Assembly: GCA_947381435.1 (NCBI GenBank)
Contig: CANCVE010000020.1
Location: 1 to 49,001, forward strand
Direction: 5' to 3'
DNA from: Chitinophagaceae bacterium
GTDB lineage: Bacteria > Bacteroidota > Bacteroidia > Chitinophagales > Chitinophagaceae
Length of the DNA: 49,001 bases
Below the pieces are notes generated by a model that saw nothing but the letters and a program-made list of their open reading frames with translations, was not told where the DNA came from and did not search any database. The translations under genes were made by a program, and so were the position numbers. Shown one piece after another: positions 24,808-32,997 of this stretch (position 1 is its first letter; the number at the start of each line of letters is the position of its first letter).

Positions 24808-27800
24808 ATGCTTAATATGAAATATTTATTCTCTCGCTATGCTAGTATCTTAGCATTATTTTTCCTCTTCTTTACTTTAAATGCACAAGCGCAGCCATCC
24901 ACAGGTAGTTTATTTATTATAGGCTCTGCAACAGCAGGTGGATGGGACAATCCAATTGCTGATACTGCAAAACAGAAATTTACCCAAATAAGCACCATGG
25001 AATACAAAATAACCGTAGACCTTATAGGTGGCGGTGAATATAAGTTCATTGCTAAAAATGGTTCGTGGACAGAAAACTGGGGTATAAAAACAGCAAAAGA
25101 TCCTACAGAAGTAAACGGTGGACCTTTTACTTCGAACAGTCAAAACATAATGGCTCCAGCTGCGAGTGGTACCTATATTATTAATATAAACTTTGCTGCT
25201 AACATATTTACTGTTAAATTGGCAAATGTGGCTAAAGTAAATATAACCTCTTTTAGTCCAACCACAGCTGCTACTGGCAGTACAGTAACCATTAAAGGAG
25301 TAGGATTTACAGGTGCTACTCTAGTAAGTTTTGGTGGCACAAATGCAGCCTCTTTTAATGTTATTGACGACAGTACCGTTACTGCCATTGTGGGCAAAGG
25401 CGCAAGTGGTGCCATACAAGTAATTTCTCCAAATGGAACAGGCGGTTTGTCTGGATTTACTTACAATACCAACACTTTATTTATTGTAGGGTCTGCTACA
25501 CATGGCGGTTGGACAAACCCTATTCCAGCAGTAGACAGTGCTTTACAACAATTTACCCAAATTAGTCCTACAGAATATAAAATCACACTAACATTAATTG
25601 GTGGAGGCTCGTATAAATTAATCACTCTGAATGGTTCGTGGGCAACTAATTATGGTATTGGTATTGCGAACGATCCTAACATGACAAGTGGTGGTACTCT
25701 GGTTTCTAATGGAAATGACATTTTGGCTCCAGCTGCAAGTGGCACCTATGTAATAGATGTAAACTTTGCCTCAAATAAATTTATAGTTACTCCTTTTGGT
25801 AATGCGGCTGTATCTATTTCTTCTTTTTTACCAACCTCAGCTGCTACTGGTGATACAGTACTTATAAAAGGGATAGGATTTACAGGTGCCACTTCCGTAA
25901 GCTTTGGTGCTACTATGGCGGCGTCTTATACTGTTGGTAATGACTCTACTATTACTGCTGTTTTAGGTGGTGGAGCTACTGGCACCGTGCAAGTAGTTTC
26001 CCCTAATGGCACTGCTGCACTTGCAGGTTTTACTTTTAAAGCAGTTACAAAAAGCGATTTATATATACTAGGAAGTGCTACACATGGAGGATGGAATAAT
26101 CCAATTCCTGGTGCAGATAGTATCGCCCAAAAGTTTACTCAGATTAACGCTTACGAGTATAAAATTCATTTGTATCTTGTAAGTGGAGGTGAATATAAGT
26201 TCGTTCCAATGAATGGTTCATGGACTAATAGCTTTGGGATTGCTAAGCAAGGGGATACATCAATGATATATAGCGGCAGCTTGGTTTCTAATGGTCAAAA
26301 TATTGCTGCCCCTCCAGTAACTGGAACTTATACCATCAATGTAAATCTTAGTACAAATACCTATACTGTTACATTGGATAATGCAGCAAGTATTGCCATC
26401 TCATCCTTTGCACCAACCTCAGCAGTAGCAGGTACTACTGTTACCATAAAGGGAATTGGATTTACAGGTGCTACTGGAGTAGGCTTTGGTGGAACAGCTG
26501 CAGCTTCTTATTTAGTGATTAACGATTCTACAGTAACTGCTGTAGTTAGCACAGGTGCAACTGGAGCAGTAATAGTGGTTGGAACAAATGGCACAGCTTC
26601 TTTGGATGGATTTACTTTTGTTTCCGCACCTGCAAATACACTCTTCATTTTGGGTAGTGCTACTACTGGTGGTTGGAATAACCCTTTATCTGCAGCAGAT
26701 AGCGTAGCACAACAATTTACAGCTGTGAGTGGTACTGAATTTAAAATATCCGTTCACCTAACTGGAGGTGCAGAATACAAATTCATACCTACTAATGGTT
26801 CTTGGAATAATAGTTATGGTATTGCTTTAAACGCAGACCCTTCTATGATTTATGGTGGAACATTGGTGACTAATGGTAATAATATACTTGCGCCATCTTT
26901 AACTGGTACGTATACCATCAACGTAAATACAGCAACAAATAAATTTACAGTTTCATTGCTTAGTCCTGATACATTATTCATTTTAGGAAATGCAACTGCA
27001 AACGGATGGAACAATCCTTTGCAAGCAGCCGATAGCCTATCTCAACAGTTTACAAAAATCGGTGCTTCAGAATTTAACATCACTGTTTTCTTAGCAGGAG
27101 ATAGTTCTTACAAATTGATTGCACGAAACGGAGATTGGACTTATAATTGGGGTATTACAGTAAACAATGATTCATCTATGGTATATAGTGGCAATTTACT
27201 ATATGGTGCTCAAAGTAAAAACATTCTTGCACCTCATGAAAGCGGAATATATACCATTCATGTAAACTTTACCACTGGTTTGTTTGATGTTATAAGTGTA
27301 ACACCTGTAACCATTGCTTCGTTTAGTGCTAGTGCAACCAGCAAATCTATTCTTGCCAATTGGCACACATCTACCGAGTTAAATACTAGCAGTTTTGCGG
27401 TTCAACATAGTATTGACGGTATTCATTTTGCCACTGTAGGTGTAGTAAAAGCTACTGGTAGCGGTGCAAACAATTATCAATTTACCGATAATAATCCTAC
27501 TAATGGCACCAACTACTATCGTTTGCAAAGCATTGATAAAAATGGTTCTAGCGGTTACAGCAAAGTAGTTTCTGTATCATTTACTGCAAAGACTAACAAG
27601 TATCTAGTTTACCCAACCATCATTCGTAGTGGTATTGTAAACATTAGAACAAGCGATGCTGTTGCAGGAAAAGCAGTTGTTAGACTAGTTGATTTGAATG
27701 GTAAAACTTTGCAAACAACCAATATTACTATTGCTAGTGGTTCAAATGTTGTTCCATTTAAAGTAAACGCTGTTGCTAAAGGAAGCTACATTTTGCAAGT

Positions 27801-27846
27801 AGAGAATGCCACTGATAAGCAAGCTCACAAGGTAATTGTAGAATAA
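24808..27846 (+). CDS. T9SS-exported SusE/SusF-like and IPT/TIG repeat protein
   Basis: The frame extends up to a GTG at 24778, but ATG 24808 follows an RBS-like AAAGAAGG and gives a clean signal peptide (to about residue 29). The protein of about 1012 aa is a string of modules. SusE/F-like modules start near residues 32, 221, 416, 609 and 720 (each with LFIxGSATxGGW and NGSW). IPT/TIG modules start near 142, 332 and 526 (SSFxPTSA, GFTGAT). A fibronectin-like module (833-925) follows, and a C-terminal T9SS type A sorting domain (929-1012, VYPTIIRSGIVNI to HKVIVE). SusE/F modules bind glycans at the surface. No SusC/SusD gene accompanies it. Internal DNA repeats of about 570 bp suggest growth by unequal recombination. 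Confidence 0.88.
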   Translation: MLNMKYLFSRYASILALFFLFFTLNAQAQPSTGSLFIIGSATAGGWDNPIADTAKQKFTQISTMEYKITVDLIGGGEYKFIAKNGSWTENWGIKTAKDPTEVNGGPFTSNSQNIMAPAASGTYIININFAANIFTVKLANVAKVNITSFSPTTAATGSTVTIKGVGFTGATLVSFGGTNAASFNVIDDSTVTAIVGKGASGAIQVISPNGTGGLSGFTYNTNTLFIVGSATHGGWTNPIPAVDSALQQFTQISPTEYKITLTLIGGGSYKLITLNGSWATNYGIGIANDPNMTSGGTLVSNGNDILAPAASGTYVIDVNFASNKFIVTPFGNAAVSISSFLPTSAATGDTVLIKGIGFTGATSVSFGATMAASYTVGNDSTITAVLGGGATGTVQVVSPNGTAALAGFTFKAVTKSDLYILGSATHGGWNNPIPGADSIAQKFTQINAYEYKIHLYLVSGGEYKFVPMNGSWTNSFGIAKQGDTSMIYSGSLVSNGQNIAAPPVTGTYTINVNLSTNTYTVTLDNAASIAISSFAPTSAVAGTTVTIKGIGFTGATGVGFGGTAAASYLVINDSTVTAVVSTGATGAVIVVGTNGTASLDGFTFVSAPANTLFILGSATTGGWNNPLSAADSVAQQFTAVSGTEFKISVHLTGGAEYKFIPTNGSWNNSYGIALNADPSMIYGGTLVTNGNNILAPSLTGTYTINVNTATNKFTVSLLSPDTLFILGNATANGWNNPLQAADSLSQQFTKIGASEFNITVFLAGDSSYKLIARNGDWTYNWGITVNNDSSMVYSGNLLYGAQSKNILAPHESGIYTIHVNFTTGLFDVISVTPVTIASFSASATSKSILANWHTSTELNTSSFAVQHSIDGIHFATVGVVKATGSGANNYQFTDNNPTNGTNYYRLQSIDKNGSSGYSKVVSVSFTAKTNKYLVYPTIIRSGIVNIRTSDAVAGKAVVRLVDLNGKTLQTTNITIASGSNVVPFKVNAVAKGSYILQVENATDKQAHKVIVE

Positions 27847-27871
27847 TTTTTCGATTAATTATTTGATAAAT

Positions 27872-27903
27872 AAAAAAGTCATCCTTCGGGTTGGCTTTTT
27901 TTA
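27872..27903 (+). terminator. Terminator after the T9SS protein
   Basis: AAAAAAGTCATCC / GGTTGGCTTTTTT with a TTCG tetraloop (27884-27887), 26 bases past the stop codon. Confidence 0.8.
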
Positions 27904-27982
27904 TTTTTGGTTATTACACCCTTAATGTATCATTTTTACTATTACTAGACATCTGTATTTAATAGAAAGGAGGCACACTTTC

Positions 27983-28025
27983 CAACGTTTGCGTAAATAA
28001 TCCATTTGTAAACTAAACGTTATCG
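27983..28025 (+). promoter_or_regulatory. Pair of LacI-type operator-like words upstream of uxaB
   Basis: CAACGTTTGCG (27983-27993) and AAACGTTATCG (28015-28025) are about 31 bases apart, roughly three helical turns. The second is identical to 24461-24471. They suggest induction of uxaB by a sugar-acid-responsive LacI-family protein; the regulator is not in the window. Confidence 0.35.
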
Positions 28026-28116
28026 ATGAATTTTGTCTACACTTGCAGTCTGAAACTGTTTTATTTTCGAAAACTGTTTCGCCAATAATATATTCTTTTA
28101 TAATAAAACTTTAATA

Positions 28117-29625
28117 ATGATTTTATCCAAACAAGCGTTGGCTGGTGTTACGGCTGTAGGTGTAAAAAAGCCTGTAGAGAATGTGTTTTCTTTTCCTGAA
28201 AAAATATTACAATTTGGTACTGGAGTATTACTCCGCGGACTGATAGATGACTTTGTAGATAAAGCAAATCGTCAGGGGATTTTTAATGGTAGAATTGTGG
28301 TTGTAAAAAGTACAAGTACTGGTGGTACAGATGCTTTTGCTACTCAGGATGGACTATTTACCCAATTGATAAAGGGTATTGATAACGGCAATAAGGTGGA
28401 TGAAACCATCATTAATTCATCTATTAGTAGGGTTTTGGCTGCTAGCGATGATTGGGCAGAGATTTTGAAAGTGGCTGCTAGTCCTGATTTAAAAATAATT
28501 GTTTCAAATACTACAGAAGTAGGTATTACCTTATTAGATGATGATAAAGTAACTGCTGCCCCTCCTAAGTCTTTCCCAGGAAAACTATTGGCAGTATTAT
28601 TAAACCGTTTTGAAACTTTTGGTGGTAGTAAGGATAACGGTTTTGTTATTGTACCAACAGAATTGGTTGTTGATAATGGCATCAAGTTGAAAGCTATCGT
28701 AAAGCAATTAGCCGTTAATAATAACCTTAGTGAAGAATTTATTAGCTGGATTGATGATGCCAATGATTTTTGTAACTCTTTGGTTGATAGAATTGTTCCA
28801 GGGAAACCTGCTGCTGCAGAACTAATTGCTGCCGAAGAAAAACTAGGTTATAAAGATGATTTATTGATTATGAGCGAATGTTATCGCTTGTGGGCAATAG
28901 AAACTGCAAACGAGGCTTCTAAAGAAATATTATCCTTTTATAAGGCAGATGAAGAGGGGGTAGTAATAATAAAAGATATTACTAAGTTCCGCGAATTGAA
29001 GTTGCGTTTATTGAATGGTACACATACCTTTTCTACCGGTTTGGCAATAGTTGCTGGCTTTACTACAGTAAAAGAGGCAATGGCAAATGCTACTTTTTCT
29101 AGTTTTATTACCAATATTTCACAAACAGAAATGGCGCCTGCCATTCTAAATAAAGACATTACCCTTGATGATGCAATAGCCTTTGCCAATAAGGTACTTG
29201 ATAGGTTCCGCAATCCTTTTATTGAGCATTTGTGGATTAGTATTTCTATGCAATACACGTCTAAGATTAAGATGCGTAATGTGCCAATTCTACAAAAGTA
29301 TTTTGCGGCTAATAACACTCCGCCTGCTTATATATCGCTTGGATTTGCTGCTTATATTCTGTTTATGAAGAGTACAAAAGGTGAAGATGGCAAGTATATT
29401 GGCAACTTAAATGGTAAATCGTACACAATTACCGACGATTATGCTTCTGTATTAAGTGGCTATTGGGAAGGTGCAAATACGGCTTCGGTTGTTGATTTGG
29501 TGTTGAAAGATGTTAGTCTTTGGGATATTGATTTATCTACTTTCAATGGCTTTAAAGACGCTATCATTAAGCAATTAGATTCATTAATTAATAATGGTTT
29601 CGAAGCAACGGTTAATTCATTGTAA
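28117..29625 (+). CDS. uxaB: Tagaturonate reductase (altronate oxidoreductase)
   Basis: The 502-aa cytoplasmic protein belongs to the mannitol dehydrogenase-type family. It has an N-terminal Rossmann segment (LQFGTGVLLRGLIDD near residue 30), the domain-linking sequence DFCNSLVDRIVPGKP (around 215-230), and a C-terminal helical domain with RLLNGTHTFSTGL. UxaB reduces tagaturonate to altronate with NADH in D-galacturonate breakdown. This fits well with the pectin block 12 kb away, although UxaA and UxaC are not present in the window. The gene has its own terminator. Fructuronate reductase (UxuB) is a related alternative; the length and the FCNSLVDRIVPG wording favour UxaB. Confidence 0.88.
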   Translation: MILSKQALAGVTAVGVKKPVENVFSFPEKILQFGTGVLLRGLIDDFVDKANRQGIFNGRIVVVKSTSTGGTDAFATQDGLFTQLIKGIDNGNKVDETIINSSISRVLAASDDWAEILKVAASPDLKIIVSNTTEVGITLLDDDKVTAAPPKSFPGKLLAVLLNRFETFGGSKDNGFVIVPTELVVDNGIKLKAIVKQLAVNNNLSEEFISWIDDANDFCNSLVDRIVPGKPAAAELIAAEEKLGYKDDLLIMSECYRLWAIETANEASKEILSFYKADEEGVVIIKDITKFRELKLRLLNGTHTFSTGLAIVAGFTTVKEAMANATFSSFITNISQTEMAPAILNKDITLDDAIAFANKVLDRFRNPFIEHLWISISMQYTSKIKMRNVPILQKYFAANNTPPAYISLGFAAYILFMKSTKGEDGKYIGNLNGKSYTITDDYASVLSGYWEGANTASVVDLVLKDVSLWDIDLSTFNGFKDAIIKQLDSLINNGFEATVNSL

Positions 29626-29657
29626 CCTTTAGTTTAGAATTAGTTTAACAAACCTCC

Positions 29658-29692
29658 ACCCTATAAGGGGCTCCAGCCCTTATAGGGTTTTT
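29658..29692 (+). terminator. Terminator of uxaB
   Basis: ACCCTATAAGGG (29658-29669) pairs with CCCTTATAGGGT (29677-29688) and runs into TTTTT. Confidence 0.85.
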
Positions 29693-29774
29693 AGTATCCT
29701 GAGGGTTTTGAAGTTTTAGTTACTACTTTGGCAATAGGAGGACAGTAATTGTTTATTTGTTTTATTGACTGGTA

Positions 29775-29782
29775 TATCTTCG
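29775..29782 (+). promoter_or_regulatory. Candidate -7 box of pdxJ
   Basis: TATCTTCG fits TAnnTTTG with one mismatch and ends only four bases before the ATG at 29787. If real, the transcript would begin at or next to the start codon, meaning a leaderless or nearly leaderless mRNA. Confidence 0.35.
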
Positions 29783-29786
29783 CAGC

Positions 29787-30509
29787 ATGACTAAGCTGAG
29801 TGTTAATATAAATAAGTTTGCTACTATTCGTAATAGCCGTGGTGGCGATAATCCAAATGTATTGAAGGCTGCTATTGATGCACAACGCTTTGGCGCAGAT
29901 GGTGTTACCGTACATCCTCGCCCAGACGAAAGGCACATTACCTATAATGATGTTTTTGATTTAAAGCCAATCATCACCACCGAATTTAATATTGAGGGTA
30001 ATCCTACCGAGAAAAAATTTGTGGATTTGGTACTTGCCTCAAAACCTCACCAAGTTACTCTAGTACCCGATGCACTCGGACAAATTACAAGCAATCATGG
30101 CTGGGATACAATCCTTCACAAAGAATATTTAACCAATATCATTGCCGTATTCAAATCAGCAGGCATCCGTGTTTCCATATTTGTAGATCCAGTTATCGAG
30201 ATGGTTGAAGGGGCGGCCGCTACTGGAACCGATAGAATAGAACTTTACACAGAAGGCTATGCTAAAATGTATGCTGAAGGCAAGACAGCTTTGGCAATTG
30301 CTCCATACATTGCAGCTGCTACTAAGGCTAAGGACTTAGGATTAGGCATTAATGCTGGCCATGATTTAGACTTAAAAAACCTTAAATTCTTTAGGCAAAA
30401 TATCCCTTGGATAGATGAAGTTAGTATTGGGCATGCGTTGGTTTGCGATGCTTTATACCTTGGTTACGAAAATGCCGTACAGATGTATAAGCGACAATTA
30501 TCTTACTAA
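29787..30509 (+). CDS. pdxJ: Pyridoxine 5'-phosphate synthase
   Basis: The 240-aa TIM-barrel protein condenses deoxyxylulose 5-phosphate with 3-amino-2-oxopropyl phosphate to make the vitamin B6 ring. Diagnostic segments are LSVNINKFATIRNSRGG (residues 4-20), GADGVTVHPRPDERHI (36-51, with the catalytic His), TTEFNIEGNP (74-83), LVPD, GTDRIELYTEGYA, GINAGHDLDL (catalytic His) and the C-terminal EVSIGHALVCDAL. Length matches the family. Monocistronic between a uxaB terminator and a long inverted repeat. Confidence 0.97.
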   Translation: MTKLSVNINKFATIRNSRGGDNPNVLKAAIDAQRFGADGVTVHPRPDERHITYNDVFDLKPIITTEFNIEGNPTEKKFVDLVLASKPHQVTLVPDALGQITSNHGWDTILHKEYLTNIIAVFKSAGIRVSIFVDPVIEMVEGAAATGTDRIELYTEGYAKMYAEGKTALAIAPYIAAATKAKDLGLGINAGHDLDLKNLKFFRQNIPWIDEVSIGHALVCDALYLGYENAVQMYKRQLSY

Positions 30510-30598
30510 TTGTAGTTTATTATTTTCTACACAAAGATTAAAAATAGGGGGCTAATGTTTACGAGTTATATTACTCATGGAGAAATAAAGAGTTTCAA

Positions 30599-30790
30599 CA
30601 CATAGTAATATAGAAACATAGAAAACATAGTCTTGTTTATACTAGAAGAAAAAAGAAAAGGACATATAGAAATGCTACCATGTAGAATTGACCATCATTT
30701 CTAGGAAAAATTATCTAGCTGTAAAATAGGCAGATTAAAATATTTTATATCGATTCTATGTTTCCTATTTCCCTATGTAACTATGTGTTA
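30599..30790. repeat. Long inverted repeat with ACATAG words
   Basis: CACATAGTAATATAGAAACAT-type sequence at 30599-30632 is inverted at 30755-30789 (CTATGTTTCC, CCCTATGTAACTATGTG). The loop is about 120 bases. It lies between the convergent pdxJ and DUF4258 genes, and fills the otherwise empty stretch 30510-30848. Confidence 0.7.
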
Positions 30791-30848
30791 TTTTTTTCTT
30801 TTCCATAAACTATTCTTTGTAAATCCCTCATGTACTTTGTGGTTAATA

Positions 30849-31346
30849 TTAATAATCGTCTTTAGTCTTTTTATTAATTTCTCCACAATCACAAGGCCAT
30901 TTCTTATCAAGGTCTATGCAGGTAATGATGGTAAGTTTATTGCCACACGGCGAAGCCACAATTCGTATATGCTGGTTTTCTCTGCTATAACCATCTATGG
31001 CAAATTTCCGCTTACATCCTGCCTCATTAAGCTCACTTTTAGCCACATTAATATTGCCTTTTTGCAGAATATCACTTACTTCATCTTCATTTATATGCCT
31101 ACATTCCATCCTACATTTGGCATGTGCGGTATAATCGCGCACCATTGTGTTCCATTTAAAACTGCTATCTCCAGTCTGCTTTTGCTCAGGTATGTAAACC
31201 GATTTGTCATAAGCAGGTCCTAGGCAACGTTTAAGGGTAAGTGCCAGAATAAGCAAGGAAACCATGATAGTATAGAAAACAAACTTTCTAAAATCCCTAC
31301 TATCTCTAGCCTTCCGTTCTCTTTTATATCTTGTTTCTCGCAGCAT
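30849..31346 (-). CDS. DUF4258 domain protein with N-terminal membrane anchor
   Basis: The 165-aa protein has a basic N-terminus (KRERKARDSRDFRK) followed by one membrane helix (residues about 25-42). The rest is a DUF4258 domain: TAHAKCRMECRHINEDEV, ILQKGNI, KRKFAIDGYSRENQHIRIV and a C-terminal TIITCIDLDKKWPCDC. DUF4258 is a small domain of unknown function, sometimes linked to toxin-like RNA-binding folds. Here it would face the periplasm or outer side if the positive-inside rule holds. An antisense frame (30783-31223, plus strand) is rejected because this frame matches the family end to end. Confidence 0.8.
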   Translation of the reverse strand: MLRETRYKRERKARDSRDFRKFVFYTIMVSLLILALTLKRCLGPAYDKSVYIPEQKQTGDSSFKWNTMVRDYTAHAKCRMECRHINEDEVSDILQKGNINVAKSELNEAGCKRKFAIDGYSRENQHIRIVASPCGNKLTIITCIDLDKKWPCDCGEINKKTKDDY

Positions 31347-31484
31347 CCGTAGTTAATTCGTTTTCTAATGAAATGCAATAATAGTATTTGTATAGAATTT
31401 TGTAAGGTCCTTTCTTCTTCAATCCCACTTATTAAATATTGCACCCCTTTCTTCATGTAAATTTAAACAATTAATAAAGTACGA
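31347..31484. other. Intergenic sequence upstream of the DUF4258 gene
   Basis: A minus-strand frame (31220-31456) overlaps the DUF4258 gene in another phase and is not called. This short region probably holds the DUF4258 promoter. Confidence 0.4.
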
Positions 31485-31640
31485 TCGAACCGATTATTAT
31501 GTAACATCGAACCATAACTTTCGTAAGATCGAACCGTAACTCTCGTAAGATCGAACCGTCATAAGTATAACACCAAACCATCATTAATGTAACATCGAAC
31601 CTTGACTCTCATAACATCGAACCGCTTTAAAGTTGACATA
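31485..31640. repeat. 22-bp phased tandem array upstream of oxyR
   Basis: TCGAACC (CCAAACC once) recurs in exact 22-bp register at 31485, 31507, 31529, 31551, 31573, 31595 and 31617. The unit is roughly GTAAnATCGAACC + nine variable bases. It lies 220 bases before oxyR, between the divergent DUF4258 and oxyR genes. The remaining 31641-31859 contains only low-complexity ACTTATTACC-type words. Confidence 0.92.
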
Positions 31641-31859
31641 TCAGATTTAATGGCTTCGCCAAAATGCAATCATTTCTCAGTATTAGAATAAAAATAAATT
31701 AAGCAATTCGAAGCTAAATTCAGTTTACTTATTACCTAAACCTTGCAACTTATTACCTACAACCTATAACTTACTTACCACTCAAATCATTAAATCATTC
31801 AACTAAAACTTTTACATTGAACAATGTGTTTACTTTGAACATTCTAAAAGAAGGGATTT

Positions 31860-32795
31860 ATGACGATTATTCAACTAGAATATATCATTGCAGTAGATAC
31901 TTACAGGCATTTTGCAAAGGCTGCAGAACACTGTTTTGTAACGCAACCCTCGCTTAGTGCACAGATACAAAAACTGGAAGAGGAACTGGGGGTTAAGATT
32001 TTTGATAGAACAAAACAACCCGTTCTACCCACAGAACCCGGCTTGCAATTGATAGAACAAGCAAAGAAGATATTGGCAGAGTGTGCGGTTTTTAAAGAAA
32101 TGGTAGACTCTAAGAAAAGTGTACTCACTGGCGAGCTAAGAATAGGCGTAATCCCTACCCTAGCGCCTTATTTATTGCCATTATTCATTCAATTATTCGC
32201 TACTAAGAATCCTTTAGTAAAACTTGTAATCAATGAATTAACCACCGAAACACTCCTCATGCGTTTGCGCGAGGGAAGAATTGATGTGGGATTGTTAATT
32301 ACACCACTAAACGAAAAAGGCATTAAGGAAGACGTATTATTTTACGAAGAAATGGTGGCTTATATAAGTAAGAAGAATGCAGCCTACCAAAAAACGTATG
32401 TTTTGCCTGCGGATATTGACCCAGAAAAGCTATGGCTTTTGGAGGAAGGACACTGCTTTAGAAGCCAGATAGTGAACCTTTGCGAGCTGCGAAGACAAAC
32501 AAAAGAAGGAAGCCATTTTGAATATGAAGCAGGAAGCCTTGAAACCCTACGCAGAATGGTGGAGATAAATGATGGGGTGACAATACTGCCCGAACTGGCA
32601 ACAATAGACCTTGACGAGGAACAACAGAAGAGTGTGCGTCATTTTACTACCCCGCGACCTGTGCGAGAAGTGAGCCTAATAACACACAGAGATTTTGTAA
32701 AAAAGCGTTTGGTAGAGGCTTTAAAAACAGCAATTGTAGCTTCTATACCTGAAAAAGTAAAGAATAACCTAAAAGAACATGTAGTACCCTTGTAA
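31860..32795 (+). CDS. oxyR: OxyR peroxide-sensing LysR-type regulator
   Basis: The 311-aa protein has a LysR winged helix-turn-helix (residues 1-60, HFAKAAEHCFVTQPSLSAQI) and a two-lobed sensor domain. The redox pair is present: C199 in EEGHCFRSQ and C208 in VNLC. Both number and nine-residue spacing are the same as in E. coli OxyR, where oxidation by H2O2 forms the C199-C208 disulfide and switches on catalase and peroxiredoxin genes. No target gene is adjacent in the window. The start ATG follows an AGAAGGG ribosome-binding-like sequence (31850-31856). Confidence 0.93.
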   Translation: MTIIQLEYIIAVDTYRHFAKAAEHCFVTQPSLSAQIQKLEEELGVKIFDRTKQPVLPTEPGLQLIEQAKKILAECAVFKEMVDSKKSVLTGELRIGVIPTLAPYLLPLFIQLFATKNPLVKLVINELTTETLLMRLREGRIDVGLLITPLNEKGIKEDVLFYEEMVAYISKKNAAYQKTYVLPADIDPEKLWLLEEGHCFRSQIVNLCELRRQTKEGSHFEYEAGSLETLRRMVEINDGVTILPELATIDLDEEQQKSVRHFTTPRPVREVSLITHRDFVKKRLVEALKTAIVASIPEKVKNNLKEHVVPL

Positions 32796-32828
32796 TATTG
32801 CAACTTTGCGAGTGTGAAAGGGGGTAGT

Positions 32829-32963
32829 TTTACCACAAGGTACACGAGGGTTTTCACAAAGAAACACAAGGATTATGAGCTAGTGTGACTGCAGAATGTT
32901 TTAGGATATAAAAAAAAATTAGTGTCCCTTGTGTTTTTTTCCTTTGTGGTCTTTGTGGTAAAT
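32829..32963. repeat. Long inverted repeat (CACAAGG/CCTTGTG family)
   Basis: TTTACCACAAGG ... CACAAAGAAACACAAGG on the left faces CCTTGTGTTTTTTTCC and TTTGTGGTCTTTGTGGTAAA on the right. The right arm runs into an upstream ATG (32962) of the next frame, which argues for the downstream start codon of that gene. Confidence 0.75.
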
Positions 32964-32997
32964 GCTTTTAAATGGTTGCTTCTTAAAATATTTAATT

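Noticed and set aside
30783-31223. 146-aa plus-strand frame
   Set aside because: Antisense to a DUF4258 protein whose frame matches the family along its length.
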